NCBI GenBank assembly: GCA_023091735.1
Contig: JALKBU010000374.1
Span: forward strand, 1 to 44,289
Direction of reading: 5' to 3'
Source of the DNA: Trichomonas tenax
Taxonomy: Eukaryota; Parabasalia; Trichomonadida; Trichomonadidae
Length of the DNA: 44,289 nucleotides
The notes beneath the pieces were generated by a model. It had not been told where the DNA came from. It was given only the letters and a program-made list of their open reading frames with translations, and made no database searches. Of the stretch, positions 36,723 through 44,085 are shown one piece after another. The translations under genes were made by a program, and so were the position numbers. Each line of letters opens with the position of its first letter. Within the stretch, counting starts at the first letter, position 1.

Positions 36723-38462
36723 TTATTTCTTCTTCTCGAAGAATGGCTGAACCTGGAGTTCGAAGGCAACGATTGGCTTTGTCATATCGAAGTTGATAAG
36801 AACAGATGGGTGAATGACACCAATCCAGCCGACTTCCTTTCCGTAGTACATGATAGCAGCGCGCTGGCCTGGGATGCATGTTGGGTGATCTGCTCTAACA
36901 AGCTTCGTGTTCTCGATGGCAGCCTGGCCGTTGAGGATAAGGAATCTCTCAAGAAGGCCGTGCAAGTCAGCAAATCTAGACTTAACATCGCAGATTGTGG
37001 CGCAAAGTCTCTTCTCGTTTCTGGCGTTGTTCTCGTGGTTCTTGTCAAGAAGAACGACATCAGAGCACTCGAAGAGTCTGAGTGGAAGGATATTCTTAAG
37101 GTTTGGCTGAGAAAGAATCTTCTTGTTGACCTTGAGAAGTCCACCGAGAAGATTTGTTCTAACGATCTCGAAGTCGACTGTCTTAGCGTTCTTGATTGTG
37201 GCTGCGAGACCATCATCGGCAACGTTAAGCATGTCATAGCACTCCTTCTTTGAGCAAAGAGAGAATGTGAGAACCTGATCCCAGAGAGCACCAGCGAACT
37301 CCTTAGAGAGTCTGTCAACGTACTCGAAGATTGGGAGTGGGCGGCCAGCTGGAAGTGGCTTTCTGGCTAGCTCGTTGATCTTGTTGTAGCCATAAGCGAT
37401 AGCAACATCCTCAGCTATATCGCATGGGTGAAGAACATCAGAACGTGTTGGCGGGACTATAACGAGCATCTTGCCGTTGCCAATAGACTTAGCAACAAGC
37501 TGCATCTTATGGAGGAGAGCTGTGATCATATCCTCTGTGAGCTCTGGGATTGATGTCATGGAGCGGATGTACTCTGTATCAACTTCAAAGTCGATGTAGT
37601 TGAAAGCTGGATAGACGAGTGTCTGGTCGTTTGTGACAACGTTGACCTGCTCGATTGAGTACTTGTCATCGCAGTAGATTGAGAAGGCAGCGCAAAGGAC
37701 GATGACGGCGTTCATAGCACGTGTTAAATCTGTAGCTGTGCACTCAATGAAGACGTTCTTTGTGTCGATTGTGATCTTTGAGTAGTCAGAGTTGATGATT
37801 GGTGGAAGGCTCATGACCTTGCCCTTAACATCGCGGACAACTGGCCATGTGTCGAATGGATCGAGAAGTGGGAGGTACTTAGAGAGCTGCTGGTGCTCCT
37901 TGAGGTTCTCGTAGAGCTGGCGACCATTAACCTCTGGGCCACCTGTTAATGGGACGAAAACGATGTCTTCTGGCTTTTCAGCTGTGTATGTGAACTTTGC
38001 CTCCTCACCTGGGTAGACAACCTTGTCCAAATCGTGTGTGCCGATGGAAGCGAGTGTGCGGCGTCTGCAGAGGTTGTGGTGGAGCTTGTCCTGGAAATCA
38101 ATGAAGGATTTCATGCTTCTCTCTGTGAAATGGATTCCACGGAGAACGGCAGAAACAAGGAATGGACGAACGTTGGCAACAGACTTGTCAACGACGATCT
38201 TTGTTGTTGGAGGTAATATTTTGTACGGTGGGTGGTCCTTTCCAAGGAAAGACTTGAGGTTCTCTGCGAGGCTCTCAACGCTGAGGAGGTCTGGTCTGTT
38301 CGCTGGGCAGTCGATCTTGTAATACTCGATTCCTTCTTCGACAACGACTTCGTCGAGTTCAAGACCGAAAGCTGTGAGAAGCTTCTCGAGTTCCTCCTTT
38401 GTCATTTTCTCAACACCCATGAGCTCATAAAGAGAGTCTGGAATTACAGAAACACCAGGCAT
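36723..38462 (-). CDS. FARSB: Phenylalanyl-tRNA synthetase beta subunit (cytosolic)
   Basis: This 579-aa protein has the usual length of eukaryotic/archaeal PheRS beta. The N-terminus has IDCPANRPDLLSVESLAENL. The B3/B4 editing-type domain (about residues 105-285) contains FIDFQDKLHHNLCRRRTLAS. The B5 domain (about 290-375) contains PPTRSDVLHPCDIAEDVAIA and YGYNKI. The C-terminal part is the catalytic-like core that pairs with the alpha subunit (LFECSDVVLLDKNHEN; GWIGVIHPSVL). With the alpha subunit it forms the (alpha-beta)2 enzyme that charges tRNA-Phe in the cytosol. Its codons are the most GC-rich in the window, consistent with high expression. The stop reads TAAAC, overlapping UAAA. A TTTTCTCAAAAAT initiator-like signal precedes the ATG. 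Confidence 0.96.
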   Translation of the reverse strand: MPGVSVIPDSLYELMGVEKMTKEELEKLLTAFGLELDEVVVEEGIEYYKIDCPANRPDLLSVESLAENLKSFLGKDHPPYKILPPTTKIVVDKSVANVRPFLVSAVLRGIHFTERSMKSFIDFQDKLHHNLCRRRTLASIGTHDLDKVVYPGEEAKFTYTAEKPEDIVFVPLTGGPEVNGRQLYENLKEHQQLSKYLPLLDPFDTWPVVRDVKGKVMSLPPIINSDYSKITIDTKNVFIECTATDLTRAMNAVIVLCAAFSIYCDDKYSIEQVNVVTNDQTLVYPAFNYIDFEVDTEYIRSMTSIPELTEDMITALLHKMQLVAKSIGNGKMLVIVPPTRSDVLHPCDIAEDVAIAYGYNKINELARKPLPAGRPLPIFEYVDRLSKEFAGALWDQVLTFSLCSKKECYDMLNVADDGLAATIKNAKTVDFEIVRTNLLGGLLKVNKKILSQPNLKNILPLRLFECSDVVLLDKNHENNARNEKRLCATICDVKSRFADLHGLLERFLILNGQAAIENTKLVRADHPTCIPGQRAAIMYYGKEVGWIGVIHPSVLINFDMTKPIVAFELQVQPFFEKKK

Positions 38463-38480
38463 TTTTTATTTTTGAGAAAA
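38463..38480 (-). promoter_or_regulatory. Initiator-like signal before PheRS beta ATG
   Basis: On the minus strand TTTTCTCAAAAATAAAAA abuts the ATG at 38462. TCA followed by an A-rich run resembles the trichomonad initiator and the signal before 23310. Confidence 0.35.
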
Positions 38481-38539
38481 GAGTGGTCGTGTGATTTTTG
38501 TTGATATTCTGTCTCTAAAACATCTGAAAGGTCTATTTT

Positions 38540-38740
38540 ATGAATTCTATTCTAATTCGGCCGATCTCAAAAAGTGACGGAATGGATCAAGATTTTGAGA
38601 GGTGGGACGACCTCGAAAAATCCGTTTTGCTGCTTGAAACTTTGCAAACACTTTTATATACCAATGGGGATGCTATATTTTTCGTGGCATCGAAAAATAC
38701 AAAGCTCGATGTTTTTGGATTTTTCCCCTTTGCAGTTTAA
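38540..38740 (+). CDS. Small hypothetical acidic ORF
   Basis: A 66-codon frame (MNSILIRPISKSDGMDQDFE to FGFFPFAV) lies divergent to the PheRS beta gene with a 77-bp gap. Composition is protein-like and acidic (RWDDLEKSVLLLETLQTLLY), unlike the Phe/Ile/Asn-heavy chance frames elsewhere. It has no known domain, and no clear initiator element precedes it. It could be a small real gene or the remains of one. Confidence 0.3.
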   Translation: MNSILIRPISKSDGMDQDFERWDDLEKSVLLLETLQTLLYTNGDAIFFVASKNTKLDVFGFFPFAV

Positions 38741-38840
38741 AAATAAAATTGTTGTATCATTCAAATTTGAATTTAATCGCCTCTTTTCTAATTTTTTGCA
38801 AATTTTTTCTCTCAATTTTTTAATAAAAAGGGGTTGTTTA

Positions 38841-39050
38841 TTAAATTATGGGGGTAATGGCTGTGGAAGCCTGACGCATGTCAATGGCAGTGTAACGAGT
38901 AAAAACATCAGTTTTCCACCTGCCCACAGACTTTATTGTAAAATCTGGAATATTCATAAGAGCTGATTCGTGGGCAGCGCCCTTTCGTAAACTGTGTGTA
39001 CTGTAGTTATTATCATGAAAGAGAATTTTCGGTGACTTCTGCAATAGCAC
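38841..39050 (-). pseudogene. Tyrosine recombinase C-terminal fragment
   Basis: About 69 codons without an ATG are bounded upstream by a stop. They carry the C-terminal signature of tyrosine recombinases: HSLRKGAAHESALMNIPDF (HxLR box, catalytic His and Arg), SVGRWKTDVFTRYTAID (GRW plus the nucleophile-type Tyr in FTRYTA). The N-terminal part, including the first catalytic Arg, is absent. Such enzymes drive DIRS-like, Crypton-like and other eukaryotic elements; which one is not decidable. The fragment sits at the left edge of the repeat-rich zone beside the 204-bp repeat. Confidence 0.65.
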
Positions 39051-39334
39051 CCATTAAAGCATTAAAGTCCATTAAAGGTGTTTCAAGGCGTCACTGAATT
39101 TTCTACGTCTACTCAAACATCTCGATTTTCTCCACCAGTATGAATATTTAAGGTCTAATTTTGGTGGCAAATGAAAAATTTTCCCATCTAAAATACTGTG
39201 AATATATAAAGCATGAAAAATATATTATTCAATATTATATCAAAAAAAAATATCTTGATTTATTTTGATGTTAACTGACGGGTTATCATTACTCATGCTG
39301 TGTGGATGAAAAGTAATGGTTGCAAATTAAGATT
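39051..39334. other. Spacer in repeat-rich zone
   Basis: This short stretch lies between the recombinase fragment and the left 204-bp repeat. It shows no open frame or structure beyond A/T-rich sequence. Confidence 0.45.
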
Positions 39335-39538
39335 AAAAATTTTCCTTTAACGGTGTAGTTCCGTGACCTTCATAACTTTTTATTTGATCAATATTTTTTC
39401 GATTTGAAAGTACTTTTATGTACTTATTGATAGTTGTCTATCCAGTGGTATAAGTGGCACAGTCTATATATCTATCAAATCATTGATTGCATTTCAAATC
39501 GTCCAAAAAAATACGATTTCCAGCATAAATGTATGTGC
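39335..39538. repeat. Dispersed 204-bp repeat, left copy
   Basis: This segment matches 44086-44289 without gaps, 12 differences in 204 bp (about 94%), in direct orientation and exactly 4,751 bp apart. Nine of the 12 differences are transitions. The right copy runs off the window, so the repeat may be longer. On the minus strand one frame looks coding (YIYAGNRIFLDDLKCNQ; KVLSNRKNIDQIKSYEG) with a TGA at 39482-39480 and a TAG at 39440-39438, both shared with the other copy. Of 10 codons that differ between the copies, 5 are synonymous. It is likely part of a multicopy decayed element. Confidence 0.85.
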
Positions 39539-39737
39539 TACTATGCAGTATATGATATTTTTATATGTTTTATTGATTCAAATACCTCTTATACGCTTAA
39601 AATTAAAAATACAAATAATTCATTAATTGATTTGAGGGCGATTACACACATGAAAGTTATTGAATTTGATGTAATTTGGATGTGCAGCTGTAATAATGTA
39701 AAATTTTAGAATCTTATATTTGGCAATGAAAAAAAAA

Positions 39738-39914
39738 TTATGCGCTGAGGAAAGATGGTGTCTCAACTTTTTGCCTCACTCGACTTGTCATTTGCCCTTG
39801 AAACGGCATAAATAATTCGATATCTGCGCGTATATTTCTGTCATTGGTATTAGGAAATTTGCTGCAAGACCTGAGATAAAAAATATAATTCAGTAAATAA
39901 ATGCAGAACACCAT
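39738..39914 (-). pseudogene. 58-aa remnant ORF in repeat zone
   Basis: This short open frame has protein-like composition: SCSKFPNTNDRNIRADIELF, then MPFQGQMTSRVRQKVETPSF. It starts at an ATG at 39914 with a hydrophobic leader-like stretch (MVFCIYLLNYIFYL) that may be chance sequence read through an older exon edge. The downstream 204-bp repeat frame lies on the same strand. The family is not recognised. It is treated as part of the decayed element. Confidence 0.35.
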
Positions 39915-40257
39915 AAAAAACGCAAATTACATGCTTAAATATTCCATCTCATACGATTCGATGTGGCGTAATTACATGCAATCGCCACAAGATAAAGATA
40001 TGCAAATCAAAATCTTTAATGCGGCGAATACGTTAGAGTAAACCTAACGCCAAGAATATACTCATGCTTCTAATGAAGAACGCGTCTTCTTATATCCAAA
40101 ATGTATCAAAACATTTAATCCAACCAACTTTCCTTACTTTTTGGGCGGGATAATTAATCACAAGCAACTCATTCATGCATCTAATGAGAATTACGTCTTT
40201 GCAAATAGTAAATACTGCCATTCGTCGCATATTTTAAATTCCTCTCGATTTTCGTAG
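39901..40257 (+). pseudogene. 119-codon frame broken by two TAA stops
   Basis: One frame reads MQNTIKNANYMLKYSISYDS through IKIFNAANTLE, then TAA (40039), Thr, TAA (40045), and continues RQEYTHASNEERVFLYPKC, then FNPTNFPYFLGGIINHKQL, IHASNENYVFANSKY, to TAG at 40255. It contains an internal repeat HASNEERVF/HASNENYVF at DNA level (CATGCTTCTAATGA near 40063; CATGCATCTAATGA near 40173). The composition is protein-like on both sides of the stops. The family is unknown. It overlaps the minus-strand remnant at 39738-39914 by 14 bp. Confidence 0.45.
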
Positions 40258-41018
40258 GCAACAATACATTTCAACATTTTAGAAGTAATTCCATTTATTA
40301 TTTCCTGTTAAATTAAGTTCAAAAGCACTTATATAACTATAATAGTAATTTTTGATTATATGTGGAAAAGTTATAATCTAAACAATATTGATTTTTATGA
40401 GTATGCAACTATAGTCTGTTTTAATACATTATTTATTTTATCAATACGATAAATGTTTGTATAAAATGTCGAAAACTAAAAAAACGAAGATTTTTGAGAT
40501 TTGCTCCTCAAATTCTCAAAGACTTTAATTGTTTCTTCATCATTCCCATGTGAGACAAAATCTACGTTAACTTGCTATTAGCTTGTTTGTAATGAACTTA
40601 TTATTTCATATGCAATTTACATAATAATGAGTTCATTACATGGAGTCTTTGAAAAATTAATTTTTCTTATTAAATTTGAAGGCTTTAATAGCATGTAAGC
40701 ATGAAATTAGCATTTTTAAAGCATAGAAATTATGTAATGGGAAGTTTTGGCAGGTTAAAAATGACATATAAAATGATTGCTTTGGGAATCAGAATGGCTA
40801 TTAGGCGTAATAGCTACATTAGCAATGATATTTGTTCTGAGTAGCATAGCTCTGCAACTACAAGGAACTAAAACTTCAATATTTCACCAATGTTATATTG
40901 GAAAAAGTGAAGCTATTATAATATATAGATAATATGAAAATGCAATATATCCAACAACGATTTTTGCTTACCCGTAAAAAGTGAAACTGCCATTACATAG
41001 ATCAAATCACTATGTTTG
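40258..41018. other. Spacer with hairpin and coding trace
   Basis: No complete gene is visible. On the minus strand 40574-40476 reads QVNVDFVSHGNDEETIKVFE then NLRSKSQKSSFF and a stop, 32 protein-like codons bounded upstream by TAG, probably the end of a dead gene. A 17-bp inverted repeat (40589-40639) lies just upstream of that trace. The rest is AT-rich. Confidence 0.4.
40589..40639. repeat. 17-bp inverted repeat
   Basis: GTAATGAACTTATTATT (40589-40605) and AATAATGAGTTCATTAC (40623-40639) pair at 16 of 17 positions around a 17-nt loop. It lies in the repeat-rich zone and may be an element end or a simple stem-loop. Confidence 0.55.
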
Positions 41019-41069
41019 CAATATATGTTCCACTTTTTGAGCGTAGCTCAAAAAGTGGAACATATATTG
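41019..41069. repeat. Perfect 24-bp hairpin, 3-nt loop
   Basis: Left arm 41019-41042 (CAATATATGTTCCACTTTTTGAGC) and right arm 41046-41069 are exact reverse complements around GTA. It is the strongest palindrome in the window. A third, one-mismatch copy of the arm lies at 41287-41306. Confidence 0.9.
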
Positions 41070-41306
41070 GAATAGTCGTGATTGAGGAAAAAAAAAGAAT
41101 TAAAAAAACTAATATAGTTTGATCGACAATGCCAAAACTCTCTAACAAGCTTAATGACATTAGCGTGAAAATGTCATTAATCCCAATGCCCAAACTGATC
41201 CCCTATCAGATTCCCTTCTACTTACACCCCTAGAGATTTTAAAAAGTAATTTTTAGTAACTTTTTATTTTTTCTTTTTTTTGTAAACAAAAAGTGGCACA
41301 TATATT
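41020..41306. mobile_element. MITE-like unit with 20-bp terminal inverted repeats
   Basis: AATATATGTTCCACTTTTTG (41020-41039) and CAAAAAGTGGCACATATATT (41287-41306) are inverted repeats with one mismatch, bounding 287 bp. An extra copy of the terminal sequence at 41046-41069, inverted relative to the left end, makes the perfect hairpin, suggesting one MITE inserted into or fused with another or a foldback end. The interior has no transposase. No clear target-site duplication is visible. The unit ends about 155 bp upstream of the tectonic-like gene. Confidence 0.5.
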
Positions 41307-41444
41307 AGTTTTTTATTCTTTTTTCATTTCACAACTATTTAAATATAATATTTGGAATTATTTGACATGTAAATAATATAATGACAAATTAGTTTTAGTT
41401 TCTGACATCTGACAAAATAATAGTTTACAAAAATTTAAACGAGA

Positions 41445-41462
41445 TTTTATCGTACAAAAAAA
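41445..41462 (+). promoter_or_regulatory. Initiator-like signal before ATG 41463
   Basis: TTTTATCGTACAAAAAAA abuts the ATG, with the T-run/TC(A/G)/A-run arrangement shared by several starts here. Confidence 0.3.
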
Positions 41463-42797
41463 ATGTTCCTGTTTTTCCCAATTCGCATTCTCTGCGGGAA
41501 CTATGATAACACGAAGCCGTGTGACTGCGATGTCACCGACAAATGCGATCTTTACTGCTGCTGCGATTTAGATTGCAACGAATCTTCAATCGAACTTTTT
41601 AAGGAACAGTTCTGCATCCCTGAGAGCAAGGACTCGATGAAGAAGGTCGTGTGTGACGCCAAAGGCCGCATTTCGAAGTCCCACAAAATCGAAACGTATT
41701 TATTGAACGACGAAATTACGTGTTATACGATCGATATATCGCTGAGCAAGGACAGCGTCATCGAGAACTACTCTCCAGCTGATCTTGGAACTGATTCTTT
41801 CGCGAATTTTCTGCCAGCTGTTAAATTACCGCAAACAGACGACATATCTGACAAATCTCAGTATCCAGCATTCAAAAACACATCCGATTCAAACCTCCTG
41901 TATGTTCCATTTGGCGTAGGAAGCTTTTCCTGTAACTCTTTCATTTTAATCAGAAACAACACCGATTACAACACTTCTTGCAGACTTTTGCCATCGGAAA
42001 TCCGAGATTCGAACAGTTTGTACCAGTATTCAAGAGTGCTTTCAAGCCAGTTCTGTAATTACACAAAAGTCGCTGATTGCGCTTCATTCGGAGGTATTAT
42101 GTTAACAATCGGAAAAGCTGGCATCAAGGGACAAGCAATTCAACAGGAATCTACTGTTAATTTTGTTTTCACGTCGCAAGAAGATCCGGAAGAAGTTTCA
42201 ACGAAAGGATCCGGCTATATCTCAGGATTAGAGCTTGCATCTGCCACGAGACTCGATTTAGAAAACCCAATATACAAATATTTCAAGTTTAACGGTTATA
42301 ACGTAAAATTCGGAGGAACGAATACAGCTTATTACTCAACATCTGATGGACTGTTGTCTTCTGACATATTCCTGTACGACAACATATTCCCAACATACGC
42401 ATCATTCCCAGCAAGTGGAGTTTCAAAATATGCCGCAATAACTTTGCCATCATTCAATATTACAGCGAATGAAAGTGCTAAGACGGTTATTTATACAATG
42501 TTATATAAGAAATATGGCTATAAGACAGCTTTCTACTACAGATTCGTTAACGTCACAATGAATATTGTCGAAACACCTGAAAATCTTTATCACACAGTCG
42601 AACTTCGACAGGTGGAGCTCGGAGATGACCTCTCCTGCCCTCTAGAGACACTGGACTCGACTCCATACAGTCCTAAGTTCTCTAACATTTTCGCCTTCTT
42701 GTTCAACGACACAAGCCAAGTTATAAGAACTATTGGGATCATTTCACTGTTCATTATTGTCATTCATGTATGGTTAGACGCAATCTTCAATCAATAA
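41463..42797 (+). CDS. Tectonic-family protein (ciliary transition zone)
   Basis: This 444-aa protein has a short hydrophobic leader (MFLFFPIRILCG) followed by the cysteine signature of the tectonic family: KPCDCDVTDKCDLYCCCDLD with C20, C22, C28, C32-34 and C38, the family's CxC...CD..CCCD..C block. The lumenal/extracellular body (to about 415) is beta-rich with paired cysteines and many NxS/NxT sites (FKNTSDSN, RNNTDYNTS, FNITANES). One membrane helix lies at the end (about 421-440, TIGIISLFIIVIHVWLDAIF). Tectonics are part of the MKS/B9 complex at the ciliary transition zone, gating membrane proteins. This implies such a module in this flagellate. The gene is intact although it sits in repeat-rich DNA. 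Its coding GC is normal for host genes here. Confidence 0.82.
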   Translation: MFLFFPIRILCGNYDNTKPCDCDVTDKCDLYCCCDLDCNESSIELFKEQFCIPESKDSMKKVVCDAKGRISKSHKIETYLLNDEITCYTIDISLSKDSVIENYSPADLGTDSFANFLPAVKLPQTDDISDKSQYPAFKNTSDSNLLYVPFGVGSFSCNSFILIRNNTDYNTSCRLLPSEIRDSNSLYQYSRVLSSQFCNYTKVADCASFGGIMLTIGKAGIKGQAIQQESTVNFVFTSQEDPEEVSTKGSGYISGLELASATRLDLENPIYKYFKFNGYNVKFGGTNTAYYSTSDGLLSSDIFLYDNIFPTYASFPASGVSKYAAITLPSFNITANESAKTVIYTMLYKKYGYKTAFYYRFVNVTMNIVETPENLYHTVELRQVELGDDLSCPLETLDSTPYSPKFSNIFAFLFNDTSQVIRTIGIISLFIIVIHVWLDAIFNQ

Positions 42798-43286
42798 GCT
42801 TTTTGTTATATCTAAATAGTCATTTACACAAAATTCGTTAATCATTTATACTTATAGGGGGTGCGAGAACTTCTATATTCAGGAAAATCTTTGTATGATG
42901 ACTATTTTCCAAATCTGCTACAGAAAACCCATACTATTTCTTCGTGATGTTTATAATATTATATATTATAGTCGATTTGATTATATTTCTGTCGAAATCT
43001 CGAGATTATTCATACAAATAAAAATAGTTTATTTATAATGTTACATCGCCATACTATACAGATAACCATGTATAGTAATGCATGCTATAATTAGTTTTCC
43101 ATAAATAAATTCACATGTCCAGATAAGCTAAATGTAATAAAACATCAAATAACTTAAAGAAAACTCATGAATATGATATAATTTATTTTGTCATGTGATT
43201 GTTTGTAGGTAGGTAGGTAGGTAAAAATATTTTCGGGAAAGGGTCAAAAATTAATTTTCAAAAATATGAAGTCAAAAGTGAATTAT
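42798..43286. other. AT-rich spacer with GTAG microsatellite
   Basis: No gene is visible. A (GTAG)n tract of nearly five units lies at 43205-43223. The rest is AT-rich spacer following the tectonic-like gene. Confidence 0.55.
43205..43223. repeat. (GTAG)n microsatellite
   Basis: GTAG is repeated four and three-quarter times, a short tandem repeat likely to vary in length. Confidence 0.9.
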
Positions 43287-43553
43287 TTAGTCTTCTTCTT
43301 TTTGTTTCTTTTGGGCTTCTTCCGCTTCTCTCATACACTTACTTATCCATCTTGGATTCTTCTGTCTTCCTGCTGCAAGTGCTGCTAACTGTTTTTCAGT
43401 GCATTTACGTTTAGGCTTGACTTGTTTTTCTTCGATATTTTCAATTTCCCATGAAAATATGTGATGTATAGTGCTTAAAATGGTGTGTGGGAAATTGGAA
43501 AAAAAATAACCTCGTTGAAAGTCGCGATTTTTTCTAGAACTAATACTTCTAAG
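43287..43553 (-). pseudogene. Fragment with KRKCTEKQLAAL basic motif
   Basis: A minus-strand frame without any in-frame ATG ends in a charged segment: VKPKRKCTEKQLAALAAGRQ, then KNPRWISKCMREAEEAQKKQ and a final acidic KEED. The 'TEKQLAALAAGR' helix is a style I associate with short DNA-binding-like proteins of trichomonad Mavericks and large DNA viruses, but this is an impression. The upstream part reads as chance sequence. It is likely a 5'-truncated mobile-element gene. Confidence 0.35.
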
Positions 43554-43556
43554 CAA

Positions 43557-44018
43557 GAAGGCGAAATGTTCGTAGCGGATATCGGAATTATTTTCTGTGC
43601 TTCATCTGTTTCAATTGTCAAACACATAGTATACATTCTACGTCACTTAGATAATTTTAATATTACTTTCAAAATATGTGTTTGATACTTAAATTTTAAA
43701 AATATGTATACATAAGCTAGAGATTTAATTGTGTTCAATCAAATATAGCATTGATATGATGCAATAATTTTAAATGTTGAAAAATATTCTTGAATAAGAT
43801 GCACCAATAGCTTCCAAAAGACAGATGCATATGTGTTATCGATACTTATGCCTCTTTTATGAATATAATCAACAATTTCAAAATGAATTTTGTAAAAAAA
43901 ATCGTTAAACATAATGTTTTCGGGTAAAAAATCATTATGATAATATATTAGAAATAAAAATATCGAAAACATTATTTGGCGGGAGAAAATTGACATAATT
44001 ATTATTAATGTCCAACTT
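43557..44018. other. Spacer with a doubtful minus-strand ORF
   Basis: The minus strand at 43996-43739 is open from ATG for 85 codons (MSIFSRQIMFSIFLFLIYYH, later HKRGISIDNTYASVFWKLLV). The C-terminal half looks protein-like, the N-terminal half like AT-rich chance sequence. It has no domain. It probably represents a decayed gene piece of the repeat-rich zone. Confidence 0.35.
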
Positions 44019-44070
44019 CACTACATAGTAACTGAAAACACGCTCAGTCACTACATACTAACTGAAAACA
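44019..44070. repeat. 22-bp tandem direct repeat, 30-bp period
   Basis: CACTACATAGTAACTGAAAACA (44019-44040) is repeated at 44049-44070 with one change (G to C). The pair ends 16 bp before the right 204-bp repeat and may mark its boundary or bind a factor. Confidence 0.7.
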
Positions 44071-44085
44071 AGCCTTTTGGAAGGG

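Noticed and set aside
39434..39709. 91-codon plus-strand ORF through the left 204-bp repeat
   Set aside because: Differences between the two repeat copies are mostly amino-acid-changing in this frame, while the minus frame has half synonymous. The plus frame is likely antisense.
41002..41193. 63-codon minus-strand ORF over the 24-bp hairpin
   Set aside because: Its C-terminal half is the translated palindrome and its N-terminal half is low-complexity hydrophobic sequence.
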